From Oxalobacteraceae bacterium UBA6018 (GTDB taxonomy: Bacteria; Pseudomonadota; Gammaproteobacteria; Burkholderiales; Burkholderiaceae_D), in assembly GCA_002428015.1 (NCBI GenBank), contig DIZW01000036.1, forward strand, positions 3,367 to 67,366: a DNA stretch of 64,000 nucleotides. The letters are read 5' to 3'. The notes under the pieces are model-generated. The model worked only from the letters and a program-made list of their open reading frames with translations, did no database searches and was not told the origin of the DNA. Positions 18,930-27,520 of the stretch are shown here, piece by piece; within the stretch, counting starts at the first letter, position 1; each line of letters begins with the position of its first letter. The translations under genes and the position numbers were made by a program.

Positions 18930-20108
18930 TCAGTCGCGCTCGACCGCCAGCGCCACGCCCATGCCGCCGCCGATGCACAGGCTGGCCAGGCCGCGCTTGG
19001 CGTCGCGGCGGACCATCTCGTGCAGCAGGGTGACCAGCACGCGGGCGCCCGAGGCGCCGATCGGGTGGCCCAGCGCGATGGCGCCGCCGTTGACGTTGAT
19101 CTTGCTGGTGTCCCAGCCCATTTCCTTGTTGACCGCGAGGGCCTGGGCCGCGAAGGCTTCGTTAATTTCCATCAGGTCCAGGTCCTGGTGGGTCCAGCCG
19201 GCCTTCTTGAGGCACAGCTGGGCGGCGCGGACCGGGCCCATGCCCATCACGCTCGGGTCCAGGCCGGCCGAGGCGTAGGCCTTGATACGGGCCAGCGGCT
19301 TCAAGCCCAGTTCCTTGGCCTTGGAGGCGGACATCATGATCACGGCGGCGGCGCCGTCGTTGATGCCGGAGGCGTTGCCGGCGGTGACGCTGCCTTCCTT
19401 GTTGAAGGCCGGACGCAGGCTGGCCAGCACTTCGAGCGTGCTGCCGTGTTTCGGATACTCGTCGGTGTCGAACACCACCGTGCTCTTCTTGGTCACGATT
19501 TCCAGCGGGATGATCTCATCCTTGAACTTGCCGGCCTTCTGGGCCGCCTCGGCCTTGAGCTGCGACTGCAGCGCGAACTCGTCCTGGGCCGCGCGCGAGA
19601 TGTCGAACTTCTTGGCGACGTTCTCGGCGGTGACGCCCATGTGGTACTGGTTGAAGGCGTCCCACAGGCCGTCGACGATCATGGTGTCGGTCAGCTTGGC
19701 ATCGCCCATGCGAAAGCCATCGCGCGAGCCGGGCAGCACGTGCGGCGAGGCGCTCATGTTTTCCTGGCCGCCGGCGATGATGACGTCGGCGTCGCCGCAC
19801 TTGATGGCCTGGGCCGCCAGGTGGGTGGCCTTCAGGCCGCTGCCGCACACCTTGCCGACGGTGAAGGCCGGCACGGTGACGGGCAGGCCGGACTTGATGA
19901 CGGCCTGGCGCGCAGGGTTCTGGCCGGCGCCGGCGGTGAGCACCTGGCCGAGAATGACTTCGTCGACGGCAGCCGGGTCGAGGCCGATCTGGGCCAACAA
20001 GTTCTTGATGACGTGGGCGCCAAGTTCGGCGGCGGGGATTTTCGCGAGCGCGCCCCCAAATTTTCCGACTGCGGTACGGCCTGCGGCCACGATGACGACG
20101 TCTTCCAT
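18930..20108 (-). CDS. phbA: acetyl-CoA C-acetyltransferase (beta-ketothiolase)
   Basis: The 392-aa thiolase condenses two acetyl-CoA to acetoacetyl-CoA, the first step of PHB synthesis. The nucleophile Cys88 sits in VGKVCGSGLK, the His in GHPIGASGARV, and the second Cys in LCIGGGMG at the C terminus. ATG 20108 is preceded by GGAGAT. An in-frame upstream extension to 20261 runs through the intergenic space and is not used. Confidence 0.95.
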   Translation of the reverse strand: MEDVVIVAAGRTAVGKFGGALAKIPAAELGAHVIKNLLAQIGLDPAAVDEVILGQVLTAGAGQNPARQAVIKSGLPVTVPAFTVGKVCGSGLKATHLAAQAIKCGDADVIIAGGQENMSASPHVLPGSRDGFRMGDAKLTDTMIVDGLWDAFNQYHMGVTAENVAKKFDISRAAQDEFALQSQLKAEAAQKAGKFKDEIIPLEIVTKKSTVVFDTDEYPKHGSTLEVLASLRPAFNKEGSVTAGNASGINDGAAAVIMMSASKAKELGLKPLARIKAYASAGLDPSVMGMGPVRAAQLCLKKAGWTHQDLDLMEINEAFAAQALAVNKEMGWDTSKINVNGGAIALGHPIGASGARVLVTLLHEMVRRDAKRGLASLCIGGGMGVALAVERD

Positions 20109-20163
20109 GTAAATCTCCGATGTTCTGGCTGAGCCAGAGTGGGTTTGCAAATGAATGGCCCGC

Positions 20164-20490
20164 TCAGGATTGTTGTCCTGGGCAATGGACCATCGTTCCA
20201 GGGACGGGGGCAAGGTCCGCGCGCGCGCCGGAGGGCTGCGCGGACGGGCTTGCCCATCCATGATGGGGTGGGTGCGGGACCAGGGTGAGCCAGTCGGCCG
20301 CGACTGTGCCTAGCCATTGCCGGGTGGCGACGGTGGCACTGGCAAACAGGGTGCGCAAGGCGTCGACCTGGGATTCGGCCGCGCACACGCCGGCGTCCAT
20401 GACCGCGCTGACGCTGCGCGCACAGAACGCCGCTTGGGAATCAAGCAACTCGCCCGCTGCGCGCGCGAATTGTCCGGAGTGGGAGAACAT
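20164..20490 (-). CDS. small phasin-like protein at the head of the PHB operon
   Basis: The protein is about 108 aa, mostly helical in its first two thirds, starting MFSHSGQFARAAGELLDSQA, which resembles the start of PhaP-type phasins. These coat PHB granules. The C-terminal third is Pro-rich and unlike a phasin. ATG 20490 has AAGGA upstream, and ATG 20511 would add seven residues. It is the first gene of the operon reading into phbA and phbB. No polymerase gene (phbC) is in the window. The phasin assignment rests mainly on context and N-terminal pattern. Confidence 0.6.
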   Translation of the reverse strand: MFSHSGQFARAAGELLDSQAAFCARSVSAVMDAGVCAAESQVDALRTLFASATVATRQWLGTVAADWLTLVPHPPHHGWASPSAQPSGARADLAPVPGTMVHCPGQQS

Positions 20491-20541
20491 GGCTTCCTTT
20501 GCAGTAATCATTACTCAGCAAATCGCATGACAAAGGCGCCC

Positions 20542-20582
20542 ATCTTAGTTCCAATCCTCCATTAAGCTTTGATCAAGATCAA
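20542..20582 (-). promoter_or_regulatory. FNR/Anr box and -10 element of the PHB operon
   Basis: TTGATCAAGATCAA at 20569-20582 is a perfect match to the FNR/Anr consensus TTGAT-N4-ATCAA. On the minus strand a -10-like TAAGAT lies at 20547-20542, which predicts a start site near 20535. The box centre is then about 41 bp upstream, the position used by class II FNR-activated promoters. Transcription would run into the phasin gene at 20490. Confidence 0.65.
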
Positions 20583-20650
20583 TCTTATCAGTTAATCCCA
20601 CGATTACAACTTGCGAACGATCAAAAAATATTAAAAAAACAACAGATCGG

Positions 20651-21559
20651 CTAGCTAAGCAAGGTGATGCCGTCCAGGGTGCGCGCGCACTGCTCGCGAA
20701 TCACCGCCACGAAATCGCCCACGTAGGCCTTGCCCGCCAGCGCCGGCGGCACCGAGACGAACAGGTCGCTCCACAGGCCGTTCGGCCCCACCGGCCGCGA
20801 CAGCACGTAATCGTAGTCGACGTAGTTCTTGATGGCCCAGTTGGGCAGGGCCGCCAGGCCGCGCCGGCTGGCCACGAGCTGCAGGATTGCCACGGTCAGC
20901 TCGGCGCTGCGGCGCTCGAAGGCGACCCCGGCCGGCGCCAGGACCTCGCGGATCAGGTCGATGCGCTGCTCCGGCACCGGGTAGGTGATCAGGGTCTCGC
21001 CGTCGAAATCGGCCGCCTCCAGGCGGCGCTTGGCGGCCAGGCGGTGCTTTTGCGCCATCACCACCAGGATCTCGAAACGGAACAGCGGGAACACCTTGTA
21101 GCGCGGCCCGCATGCCGAACCGATCACCAGGTCGGCCTCGCCCTTCTTGAGCAGCTCCACGGGATCGCTGTGAAAGCCCGACACCAGGTCGATCTCGACC
21201 TCGGGCCAGCGCTGGCGGAACGCGTCCATCACCGGCATGAGCCAGTCGAAGCAGGTATGGCACTCGAGCGCCACGCGCAGCTGGCCGCGGTCGCCCTGCG
21301 ACAGGCGGGTGATGTCGCGCTCGGCCTGCTCCACTCCGGGCAGCACGCTGTCGGCCAGCGCCAGCAGGCGGCTGCCGACGGCGGTGAAGGCGATCGGCAG
21401 CGACTTGCGCTCGAACAGCGGGCCGCCGTAGCGGTCCTCCATCAGGCGGATCTGATGCGACAGCGCCGACTGGGTCAGGTTCAGCAGCTGGGCCGCGCGC
21501 ACCAGGCTGCCGGCCGAGCGCAAGGCGGTCAGGGTGCGCAGGTGGCGCAGTTCAAGCAT
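20651..21559 (-). CDS. metR: LysR-type regulator of methionine synthesis
   Basis: The 302-aa LysR-family protein has a winged helix at residues 1-60 (LRHLRTLTALRSAGSLVRAA, LNLTQSALSHQIRLMED) and a periplasmic-binding-like effector domain after it. It is divergent from metE with a MetR box between them, the classical arrangement in which homocysteine-bound MetR activates metE. CHTCFDWLMPVMDAFRQRWP in the effector domain resembles MetR. Confidence 0.9.
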   Translation of the reverse strand: MLELRHLRTLTALRSAGSLVRAAQLLNLTQSALSHQIRLMEDRYGGPLFERKSLPIAFTAVGSRLLALADSVLPGVEQAERDITRLSQGDRGQLRVALECHTCFDWLMPVMDAFRQRWPEVEIDLVSGFHSDPVELLKKGEADLVIGSACGPRYKVFPLFRFEILVVMAQKHRLAAKRRLEAADFDGETLITYPVPEQRIDLIREVLAPAGVAFERRSAELTVAILQLVASRRGLAALPNWAIKNYVDYDYVLSRPVGPNGLWSDLFVSVPPALAGKAYVGDFVAVIREQCARTLDGITLLS

Positions 21560-21579
21560 GCGGGCTCCGCCGGTGATGA

Positions 21580-21592
21580 TGAATTTTATTCA
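21580..21592. promoter_or_regulatory. MetR-binding site between metR and metE
   Basis: TGAATTTTATTCA fits the MetR consensus TGAA-N5-TTCA exactly. On the plus strand a possible metE promoter follows at once (TTACAG at 21598-21603, TATACG at 21622-21627, spacing 18), so the box sits just upstream of the -35, as expected for activation. Confidence 0.7.
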
Positions 21593-21675
21593 TGCTATTA
21601 CAGAAAAAGTATCGTTTTGATTATACGCCGGTTTGCCGCACACTTTACCCGTTGACGATGACTCCATGATGACTT

Positions 21676-23967
21676 ATGAAAACCATTCACACCCACACCC
21701 TAGGCTTTCCCCGTATCGGCGCACGCCGCGAACTGAAAACGGCCCTCGAATCGTACTGGCGCGGCGAGAGCGACGCCGCCGCGCTGGCACAGTCCGCGCG
21801 CGCGCTGCGCCAGCGCCACTGGGCGTTGCAGGCCGGCGCCGGCCTGGACTTCGTGACCGTGGGCGACTTCGCCCTGTACGACCAGGTCGCCAACCACATC
21901 CAGCTGTTCGGCTGCGAGCCGGCGCGCTTCGGCTTCGACGCCGCCAGCGACGCGCTCACGCGCTACTTCGCCATGGCGCGCGGCGACGGCCACGAGCGCT
22001 GCTGCGGCGCCAACCACGACGCCAGGGCGCTCGACATGACCAAGTGGTTCGATACCAACTACCACTACCTGGTGCCCGAATTCGACACCGCCACCGGCTT
22101 CGCCCTGCACCCGGCCCCCCTGCTGGCCGAGGTGGCCGAGGCCCAGGCGCTGGGGCACGCGGTCAAGGTCGCGCTGATCGGACCGCTGACCTTCCTGTGG
22201 CTGGGCCGCGAGCGCGGCGTGGACCGCCTCGACCTGCTCGAGCGCCTGCTGCCGGCCTACCGCGCGCTGCTGGCCCAGCTCAAGGACGCCGGGGTGGCCT
22301 GGGTCCAGCTGGACGAGCCCATCCTCGGGCTGGACCTGGCGCCGGCCTGGCGCAACGCCTTCGAGCCCACCTACTGGAAACTGGCCCAGTCCGGCGCCCG
22401 GCTGATGCTGGCGACCTATTTCTCGCCGCTGGAGGAGAACCTCAGCCTGGCCTGCCGCCTGCCGGTGGCCGGCCTGCACGTGGACGGGGTGCGCGCGCCG
22501 CACGAGCTCACCAGCGTGTGCGACTGGCTGGCGCTGCCGAAGGTGCTGTCGGTCGGGATCGTGGACGGGCGCAACGTCTGGCGCACCGACCTGGACGCCG
22601 CGCTGGCCGTGCTGGACCCGCTGCTGGCGCGGCGCGGCCAGTTGTGGCTGGCGCCGTCGTGCTCGCTGCTGCACGTGCCGTTCAGCCTGGCCGGCGAGGA
22701 CGCGCTCGCCCCGGCGCTGCGCGCCAGCCTGGCCTTCGCCGGCGAGAAGCTGGAGGAGCTGGGCACACTCAAGGCGGCCCTGTGCGACGGCATCGACGCC
22801 CCCGCCGTCGCAGCCTCCCTGGCCACGGCGCGTGCGGCGCTGGCCGCGCGCCGCGCCAGCGCCCAGGTGCACGACCCGGAGGTGGCCGCCGCCGTGGCCG
22901 CCGTGCCCGCCGGCGCCGACCGGCGCGCTTCGCCGTTCGCCGTGCGCAAGGCGCGCCAGCAGGAGCGCTTCGCCCTGCCGTCCTACCCGACCACCACCAT
23001 CGGCTCGTTCCCGCAGACGGCGGCGATCCGCGCCGCGCGCGCCCGCTTCAAGAGCGGCGCGCTCGACGCCCAGGCCTACGCCAGCGCCATGCACAGCGAA
23101 ATCGCCCACGCCGTGGCCTGCCAGGAGGAGCTGGGCCTGGACGTGCTGGTCCACGGCGAGGCCGAGCGCAACGACATGGTCGAGTACTTCGGCGAGCAGC
23201 TGGCCGGCTTCGCCTTCACCGGCCACGGCTGGGTGCAGTCCTACGGCTCGCGCTGCGTCAAGCCGCCCATCATCTTCGGCGACGTGGCGCGCCGCGCCCC
23301 CATGACGGTGGGCTGGACCGTGCACGCCCAGGGCCTGTCGGCCAAGCCGGTCAAGGGCATGCTGACCGGGCCCATCACGCTGCTGCAATGGTCGTTCGTG
23401 CGCACCGACCAGCCGCGCGCGGACACTGCGCTGCAGCTGGCGCTGGCCATGCGCGCCGAGGTGGCGGACCTGCAGGCGGCCGGGATCGGCATCATCCAGA
23501 TCGACGAGCCGGCCCTGCGCGAAGGCCTGCCGCTGCGGCGCGCCCAATGGAAGGCCTATCTCGACTGGGCCACGCGCGCGTTCCGGGTCACGGCCGGTGC
23601 GGCCGCGGACGCGACCCAGATCCACACCCACATGTGCTACGCCGAGTTCAACGACATCCTGCCGGCCATCGCCGCGCTCGACGCCGACGTGATCACCATC
23701 GAGACCAGCCGCTCCGACATGGCGCTGCTGGACGGCTTCGGCGCGTTCGCCTACCCGAACGGGATCGGCCCGGGCGTGTACGACATCCACTCGCCGCGCG
23801 TGCCCAGCAGCGCCGACATCGAACGCCTGCTGCGCAAAGCCGCCCAGGTGATTCCGCCCGAGCACCTGTGGGTCAATCCCGACTGTGGCCTGAAGACGCG
23901 CGCCTGGCCGGAGACGCGCGCGGCGCTGGCCAACATGGTGGCGGCGGCGCGGGCCATGCGCGCCTAG
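21676..23967 (+). CDS. metE: cobalamin-independent methionine synthase
   Basis: The 763-aa enzyme transfers the methyl group of 5-methyltetrahydropteroyl-triglutamate to homocysteine. Both barrels are present: the N-terminal one opens THTLGFPRIGARRELKTALE and the C-terminal one begins PTTTIGSFPQT. Zinc ligands are His and Cys in HTHMCYAEF, a Glu downstream and Cys in NPDCGLKTR. Length is normal. Its transcription should depend on the MetR box upstream. Confidence 0.96.
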   Translation: MKTIHTHTLGFPRIGARRELKTALESYWRGESDAAALAQSARALRQRHWALQAGAGLDFVTVGDFALYDQVANHIQLFGCEPARFGFDAASDALTRYFAMARGDGHERCCGANHDARALDMTKWFDTNYHYLVPEFDTATGFALHPAPLLAEVAEAQALGHAVKVALIGPLTFLWLGRERGVDRLDLLERLLPAYRALLAQLKDAGVAWVQLDEPILGLDLAPAWRNAFEPTYWKLAQSGARLMLATYFSPLEENLSLACRLPVAGLHVDGVRAPHELTSVCDWLALPKVLSVGIVDGRNVWRTDLDAALAVLDPLLARRGQLWLAPSCSLLHVPFSLAGEDALAPALRASLAFAGEKLEELGTLKAALCDGIDAPAVAASLATARAALAARRASAQVHDPEVAAAVAAVPAGADRRASPFAVRKARQQERFALPSYPTTTIGSFPQTAAIRAARARFKSGALDAQAYASAMHSEIAHAVACQEELGLDVLVHGEAERNDMVEYFGEQLAGFAFTGHGWVQSYGSRCVKPPIIFGDVARRAPMTVGWTVHAQGLSAKPVKGMLTGPITLLQWSFVRTDQPRADTALQLALAMRAEVADLQAAGIGIIQIDEPALREGLPLRRAQWKAYLDWATRAFRVTAGAAADATQIHTHMCYAEFNDILPAIAALDADVITIETSRSDMALLDGFGAFAYPNGIGPGVYDIHSPRVPSSADIERLLRKAAQVIPPEHLWVNPDCGLKTRAWPETRAALANMVAAARAMRA

Positions 23968-23975
23968 GCGCCGAG

Positions 23976-24004
23976 TGCGCGCCCGCCGGCGCGGCGGGCG
24001 CGCA
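23976..24004 (+). terminator. GC-rich hairpin after metE
   Basis: A 12-bp perfect stem (TGCGCGCCCGCC/GGCGGGCGCGCA) has a 5-nt loop and starts 9 bp after the metE stop. There is no T run, so termination efficiency is uncertain. Confidence 0.5.
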
Positions 24005-24043
24005 AGGTGCGTGATGCGCGGGCGCCGGCGCCACGGGGCGTGT

Positions 24044-24138
24044 GAGGTGCTGGTGACGCGCACGAGCCAAAGGTGCGAGAGGTGCTGGTGACGCGCACAA
24101 GCCAAAGGTGCGAGAGGTGCTGGTGACGCGCACAAGCC
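24044..24138. repeat. 35-bp tandem repeat, 2.7 copies
   Basis: The unit begins GAGGTGCTGGTGACGCGCAC and continues with (A/G)AGCCAAAGGTGC. It starts at 24044, 24079 and 24114, the last copy being cut after about 25 bp. A further stray copy of the core is at 24200-24222. The surrounding 23968-24500 holds no credible gene. A second, looser duplication is visible (24139-24173 against 24221-24260). Shortly before minC there is only a weak TAGAAT at 24443. Confidence 0.85.
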
Positions 24139-24500
24139 GAAACGCGGTATCGCGCCACGCGCGAGGTAAGCGAGCGGCCGCCGGCGCCACGGCGCGTGAC
24201 GCGCTGGTGACGCGCACAAGCCGCCGACGCGGCGGCATCGCGCGACGCGCGCGGGGAGCGCGCTGCCCGTGTCATGCACCCAAGGCGCAGGGGACGCGCG
24301 CGGATCGGCGGCGCTTGCGCCCATGTCGATTTCACACGCCGCGGCGGCACGCAGGCGGGCGCCGCCGGGCCGGCCCCGTCCCCCAATGAAGTTGCCTCGC
24401 GGAACATGCGGCGCAACTCTCCCCATGCGGCAATTTTCACAGTAGAATGCACGAGCCTGCGCTACGTTGGGCCATCCCAGCCCACCTCTCACGACCCGTT

Positions 24501-25268
24501 ATGCTCAAAAGCCCGTCTCTCCTGCCCATCGAAATCAAGATCTCGACGGTTGTCGCCATCTCCACGATCCTGCATTCCGCGGACGCGCTGGCTATCGACG
24601 CGGCCCTCAAGCAGATGACCGGCGGCGTGTCGGACTTCTTCGAGGACGAATTTGCCGTCATCGACGTGAGCGCGATCGCCGGCACGGTGCCGCACATCGA
24701 ATGGGACCGGCTGGTCACCCTGCTCAAGAAATACCGTCTGAACGCGGTGGCCGTGCGCGGCGCGCCGGCCGCCATGGCCGAGCAGATCCGCGCCCACGGC
24801 CTGTCGATCGACGACGGCAGCAGCGGCGCCAAGGCGCGTACGGAAGCGGCGGTGGCGCCCGCGCCGGCCCCGGTTCCCGCGCCGCCGCCCGCCCCCGTGG
24901 CCGCTACCGCCATGGTCGCGCCGGGCACCATGATCATCGACCAGCCGGTGCGCGCCGGCCAGCGCGTGTATGCGCGCGGCTGCGACCTGATCGTCACGGC
25001 CGTGGTCAACAACGGCGCCGAGATCATCGCCGACGGCAGCATCCACGTGTACTCCTCGCTGCACGGGCGCGCGCTGGCCGGCGCCTCGGGCAACGCCGAC
25101 GCGCGCATCTTCGCGCTGGCGATGCAGCCCGAACTGGTCTCCATCGCCGGCGTGTACCGCACCTTCGACGACGGCTTTCCGCCCGCGCTGGCGCGCCAGC
25201 CGGCCCAGATCCGCCTGGTCGGAGACCGCATCGACATCCTCGCGCTCAGCCCGGCCTCGCGCGCCTAA
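24501..25268 (+). CDS. minC: septum site-determining protein MinC
   Basis: The protein is 255 aa. Its N-terminal domain (LPIEIKIST, then DFFEDEFAVIDVSAI) inhibits FtsZ. An Ala/Pro-rich linker near residues 110-135 is followed by the beta-helical C-terminal domain (DQPVRAGQRVYARGCDLIVT to GASGNADARIFALAMQPELVSIAG), which binds MinD. With MinD it blocks division away from mid-cell. It is the first gene of minCDE, 33 bp before minD. The in-frame extension to 24447 lacks a ribosome site. Confidence 0.95.
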   Translation: MLKSPSLLPIEIKISTVVAISTILHSADALAIDAALKQMTGGVSDFFEDEFAVIDVSAIAGTVPHIEWDRLVTLLKKYRLNAVAVRGAPAAMAEQIRAHGLSIDDGSSGAKARTEAAVAPAPAPVPAPPPAPVAATAMVAPGTMIIDQPVRAGQRVYARGCDLIVTAVVNNGAEIIADGSIHVYSSLHGRALAGASGNADARIFALAMQPELVSIAGVYRTFDDGFPPALARQPAQIRLVGDRIDILALSPASRA

Positions 25269-25301
25269 ACCTGATACCAGATACGAAAAAAGGACTCTTC
25301 T

Positions 25302-26117
25302 GTGGCAAGAATTATTGTTGTTACGTCCGGCAAAGGTGGTGTCGGCAAGACTACCTCCAGCGCCAGCTTCTCCACCGGCCTGGCCTCGCGCGGCCACAAG
25401 ACCGCCGTGCTCGACTTCGACGTGGGCCTGCGTAACCTCGACCTGATCATGGGTTGCGAGCGGCGCGTGGTGTACGACCTGATCAACGTGATCAACGGCG
25501 AGGCCACCCTGAACCAGGCCCTCATCAAGGACAAGCACTGCGAGAACCTGTTCATCCTGCCGGCCTCGCAGACGCGCGACAAGGATGCGCTGTCGGAACT
25601 GGGCGTCGAGCGCGTGCTCAACGACCTGGTCAACATGGGCTTCGAATACATCGTCTGCGATTCGCCGGCCGGCATCGAGCACGGCGCGCTGATGGCGCTC
25701 ACCTTCGCCGACGAAGCGATCATCGTGACCAACCCGGAAGTGTCCTCGGTGCGCGACTCGGACCGCATCCTCGGCATCATCCAGGCCAAGTCGCGGCGCG
25801 CCCAGACCGGCGCCGAACCGGTCAAGGAGCACCTCCTGATCACGCGCTACTCGCCCAAGCGGGTCGAGAACGACGAGATGCTGTCCTACCAGGACGTGCA
25901 GGAGATCCTGCGCATTCCGCTGATCGGCATCATCCCCGAGTCGGAGTCGGTACTGCACGCCTCCAACCAGGGCAACCCGGCGATCCACTTCAAGGGCACC
26001 GACGTGGCCGAAGCCTACGAGGACGTGGTGTCGCGCTTCCTCGGCCAGGACATCCCGCTGCGGTTCACCAATTACGAGAAACCCGGTCTGCTGCAGCGTA
26101 TCTTTGGGGTAAAGTGA
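25302..26117 (+). CDS. minD: septum site-determining ATPase MinD
   Basis: The 271-aa protein is translated from GTG 25302 with AAGGA upstream. The deviant Walker A is SGKGGVGKTT, followed by LDFDVGLRNLDLIMG. The C terminus (FTNYEKPGLLQRIFGVK) is the amphipathic membrane-targeting helix. It recruits MinC to the membrane and oscillates under MinE control. minE starts one base after its stop codon. Confidence 0.97.
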   Translation: MARIIVVTSGKGGVGKTTSSASFSTGLASRGHKTAVLDFDVGLRNLDLIMGCERRVVYDLINVINGEATLNQALIKDKHCENLFILPASQTRDKDALSELGVERVLNDLVNMGFEYIVCDSPAGIEHGALMALTFADEAIIVTNPEVSSVRDSDRILGIIQAKSRRAQTGAEPVKEHLLITRYSPKRVENDEMLSYQDVQEILRIPLIGIIPESESVLHASNQGNPAIHFKGTDVAEAYEDVVSRFLGQDIPLRFTNYEKPGLLQRIFGVK

Positions 26118-26118
26118 C

Positions 26119-26370
26119 ATGGCCTTGCTTGACTTCCTATTTGCCTCCAAGCCGAAAAGTGCGTCGGCGGCCAAGGAGCGCCTGCAAATCATCATCGCCC
26201 GCGAGCGCACCAACCGTTCCGGCCCCGATTTCCTGCCGGCCCTGCACCGCGAGCTGATCGAGGTGATCTCGAAGTACACCAAGGTCAACGCCGACGACAT
26301 CAAGATCTCGCTGGACCGCCAGGGCAACCTGGAAGTGCTCGACGTCAACGTCGTCCTGCCCGACGCCTGA
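26119..26370 (+). CDS. minE: cell division topological specificity factor MinE
   Basis: The 83-aa protein opens MALLDFLFASKPKSASAAKERLQ. The N-terminal amphipathic membrane segment and MinD-stimulating helix are followed by the dimerisation domain (LPALHRELIEVISKYTKVN). It stimulates MinD ATPase and confines MinCD to the poles. It is the last gene of the operon. Confidence 0.97.
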   Translation: MALLDFLFASKPKSASAAKERLQIIIARERTNRSGPDFLPALHRELIEVISKYTKVNADDIKISLDRQGNLEVLDVNVVLPDA

Positions 26371-26377
26371 ACCCCGC

Positions 26378-26400
26378 CGCGCCCGCTCCCCGCGGGCGCG
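26378..26400 (+). terminator. GC hairpin after minE
   Basis: A 9-bp perfect stem (CGCGCCCGC/GCGGGCGCG) with a 5-nt loop begins 8 bp after the minE stop. No T tract follows, so it is only a probable terminator. Confidence 0.5.
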
Positions 26401-26560
26401 CCAGCCTCCCCTTCGCGCATGCCGGCCGCCCTCCGCGGCAAGCATTCGTTTCAGAAATAATTTCCCCATAGATTCGAAACACATTGATCCGGGCGTTTTT
26501 CGGGTGTACCGTGTACTCATGGGCGTGCGCGTCCAGGTCAACATCTGTTACATGAGGCAA

Positions 26561-26647
26561 ACTTTTACAGGCAATACGCTGTCAGTTTGTAAAAGTCTGT
26601 TATATTTGCGGTAACTATCCCTAGGGAATACGTAGGAATGGTCCTAC
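26561..26647. promoter_or_regulatory. cluster of inverted repeats upstream of the response regulator gene
   Basis: Three symmetric elements lie in the 304-bp gap between minE and the regulator. ACTTTTACA (26561) pairs with TGTAAAAGT (26588) across 18 bases. TCCCTAGGGA (26618-26627) is a 10-bp palindrome. GTAGGAATGGTCCTAC (26632-26647) is a 16-bp palindrome ending 27 bp before the ATG. They look like protein-binding sites, possibly for autoregulation. No clear sigma-70 promoter could be fixed. Confidence 0.5.
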
Positions 26648-26674
26648 TGCCGATGGGCGCAACCTGCTAACATC

Positions 26675-27364
26675 ATGAGAATCGCCGTTCTAGACAGTGA
26701 CCACAACCAGGCAGTCCTGATTTGTCAGGTGCTCACCGCTGCCGGGCACAGCTGTCAATCCTTCAGCAACGCCAAGGAAATGCTGGCGCAGTTGCGCAAA
26801 GACAACATCGACATGCTCGTGCTCGACTGGCAGGTGGCCGACCTGCCCGGCGTCGAGGTATTGCGCCGCGCCAAGGAAAAGCTGCCATCTGCCGCCCCCA
26901 TCATGTTCCTCACCAACAGTTCGGCCGAGGACGACATCGTGGCCGGCATCGGCGCCGGCGCCGACGACTACCTGATCAAGCCGCTGCGCCGCGGCGAGCT
27001 GGTCGCGCGGGTGCAGGCGCTGCTGCGGCGCGCCTACCCGACCCAGCATGGCGCCGAGCAACTGCAGTTCGGCCCCTACGTGTTCGAGACCCGCCCCGGC
27101 CGGCTGCTGCGCGACGGCGCCGTGATCGACGTGACGCACAAGGAATTCTACCTCGCGCTGTTGTTTTTCCGCAATATCGGACGGCCCCTGTCGCGCGCCT
27201 ACATCCACGAATCGGTGTGGATCCGCGAGACCGCCGTTCCCTCGCGCACCATGGACACCCACGTCTCGCGGGTGCGCAACAAACTGCAGCTGAAGCCCGA
27301 GAACGGGTTCCGGCTGGTGCCGGTGTACAGCTACGGCTACCGGCTCGAAAAGCTCGGCGCCTGA
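26675..27364 (+). CDS. OmpR/PhoB-type response regulator
   Basis: The protein is 229 aa. The receiver domain (residues 1-118) has the acidic pocket LDSDH, the phosphoacceptor Asp in MLVLDWQ, the Thr/Ser in FLTNSS and the Lys in YLIKPLRR. The C-terminal winged helix includes VTHKEFYLALLFFRN, RTMDTHVSRVRNKL and YSYGYRLEKL. No histidine kinase is adjacent, so it is an orphan here. Palindromic sites just upstream suggest self-control. Confidence 0.92.
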   Translation: MRIAVLDSDHNQAVLICQVLTAAGHSCQSFSNAKEMLAQLRKDNIDMLVLDWQVADLPGVEVLRRAKEKLPSAAPIMFLTNSSAEDDIVAGIGAGADDYLIKPLRRGELVARVQALLRRAYPTQHGAEQLQFGPYVFETRPGRLLRDGAVIDVTHKEFYLALLFFRNIGRPLSRAYIHESVWIRETAVPSRTMDTHVSRVRNKLQLKPENGFRLVPVYSYGYRLEKLGA

Positions 27365-27520
27365 GTCCGGCGCAGGGCAGCGTCTCGGTCACGCCCGCAC
27401 GACACGCCTCGCGCGCCGCCCATTGCCGCAGTGCAGCAACTCTTTCCCACTCCCGGCGCCCGGCTTGACACATCAAGGTATAATGGCGGAACACCCCGTT
27501 TGCCCGCGCGCGCCCTGCAC

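Noticed and set aside
24044..24222. Possible CRISPR array
   Set aside because: Copies are directly tandem without unique spacers of regular length, and no cas gene is nearby.
21700..24492. 930-codon open frame on the minus strand across metE and the repeat region
   Set aside because: It is an antisense shadow of metE extended through the tandem repeats. It has no domain, and metE motifs are intact on the other strand.
27464..27484. TTGACA and TATAAT upstream of hemA as a sigma-70 promoter
   Set aside because: The two hexamers are only 8 bp apart, so they cannot be used together. Only the -10 remains possible.
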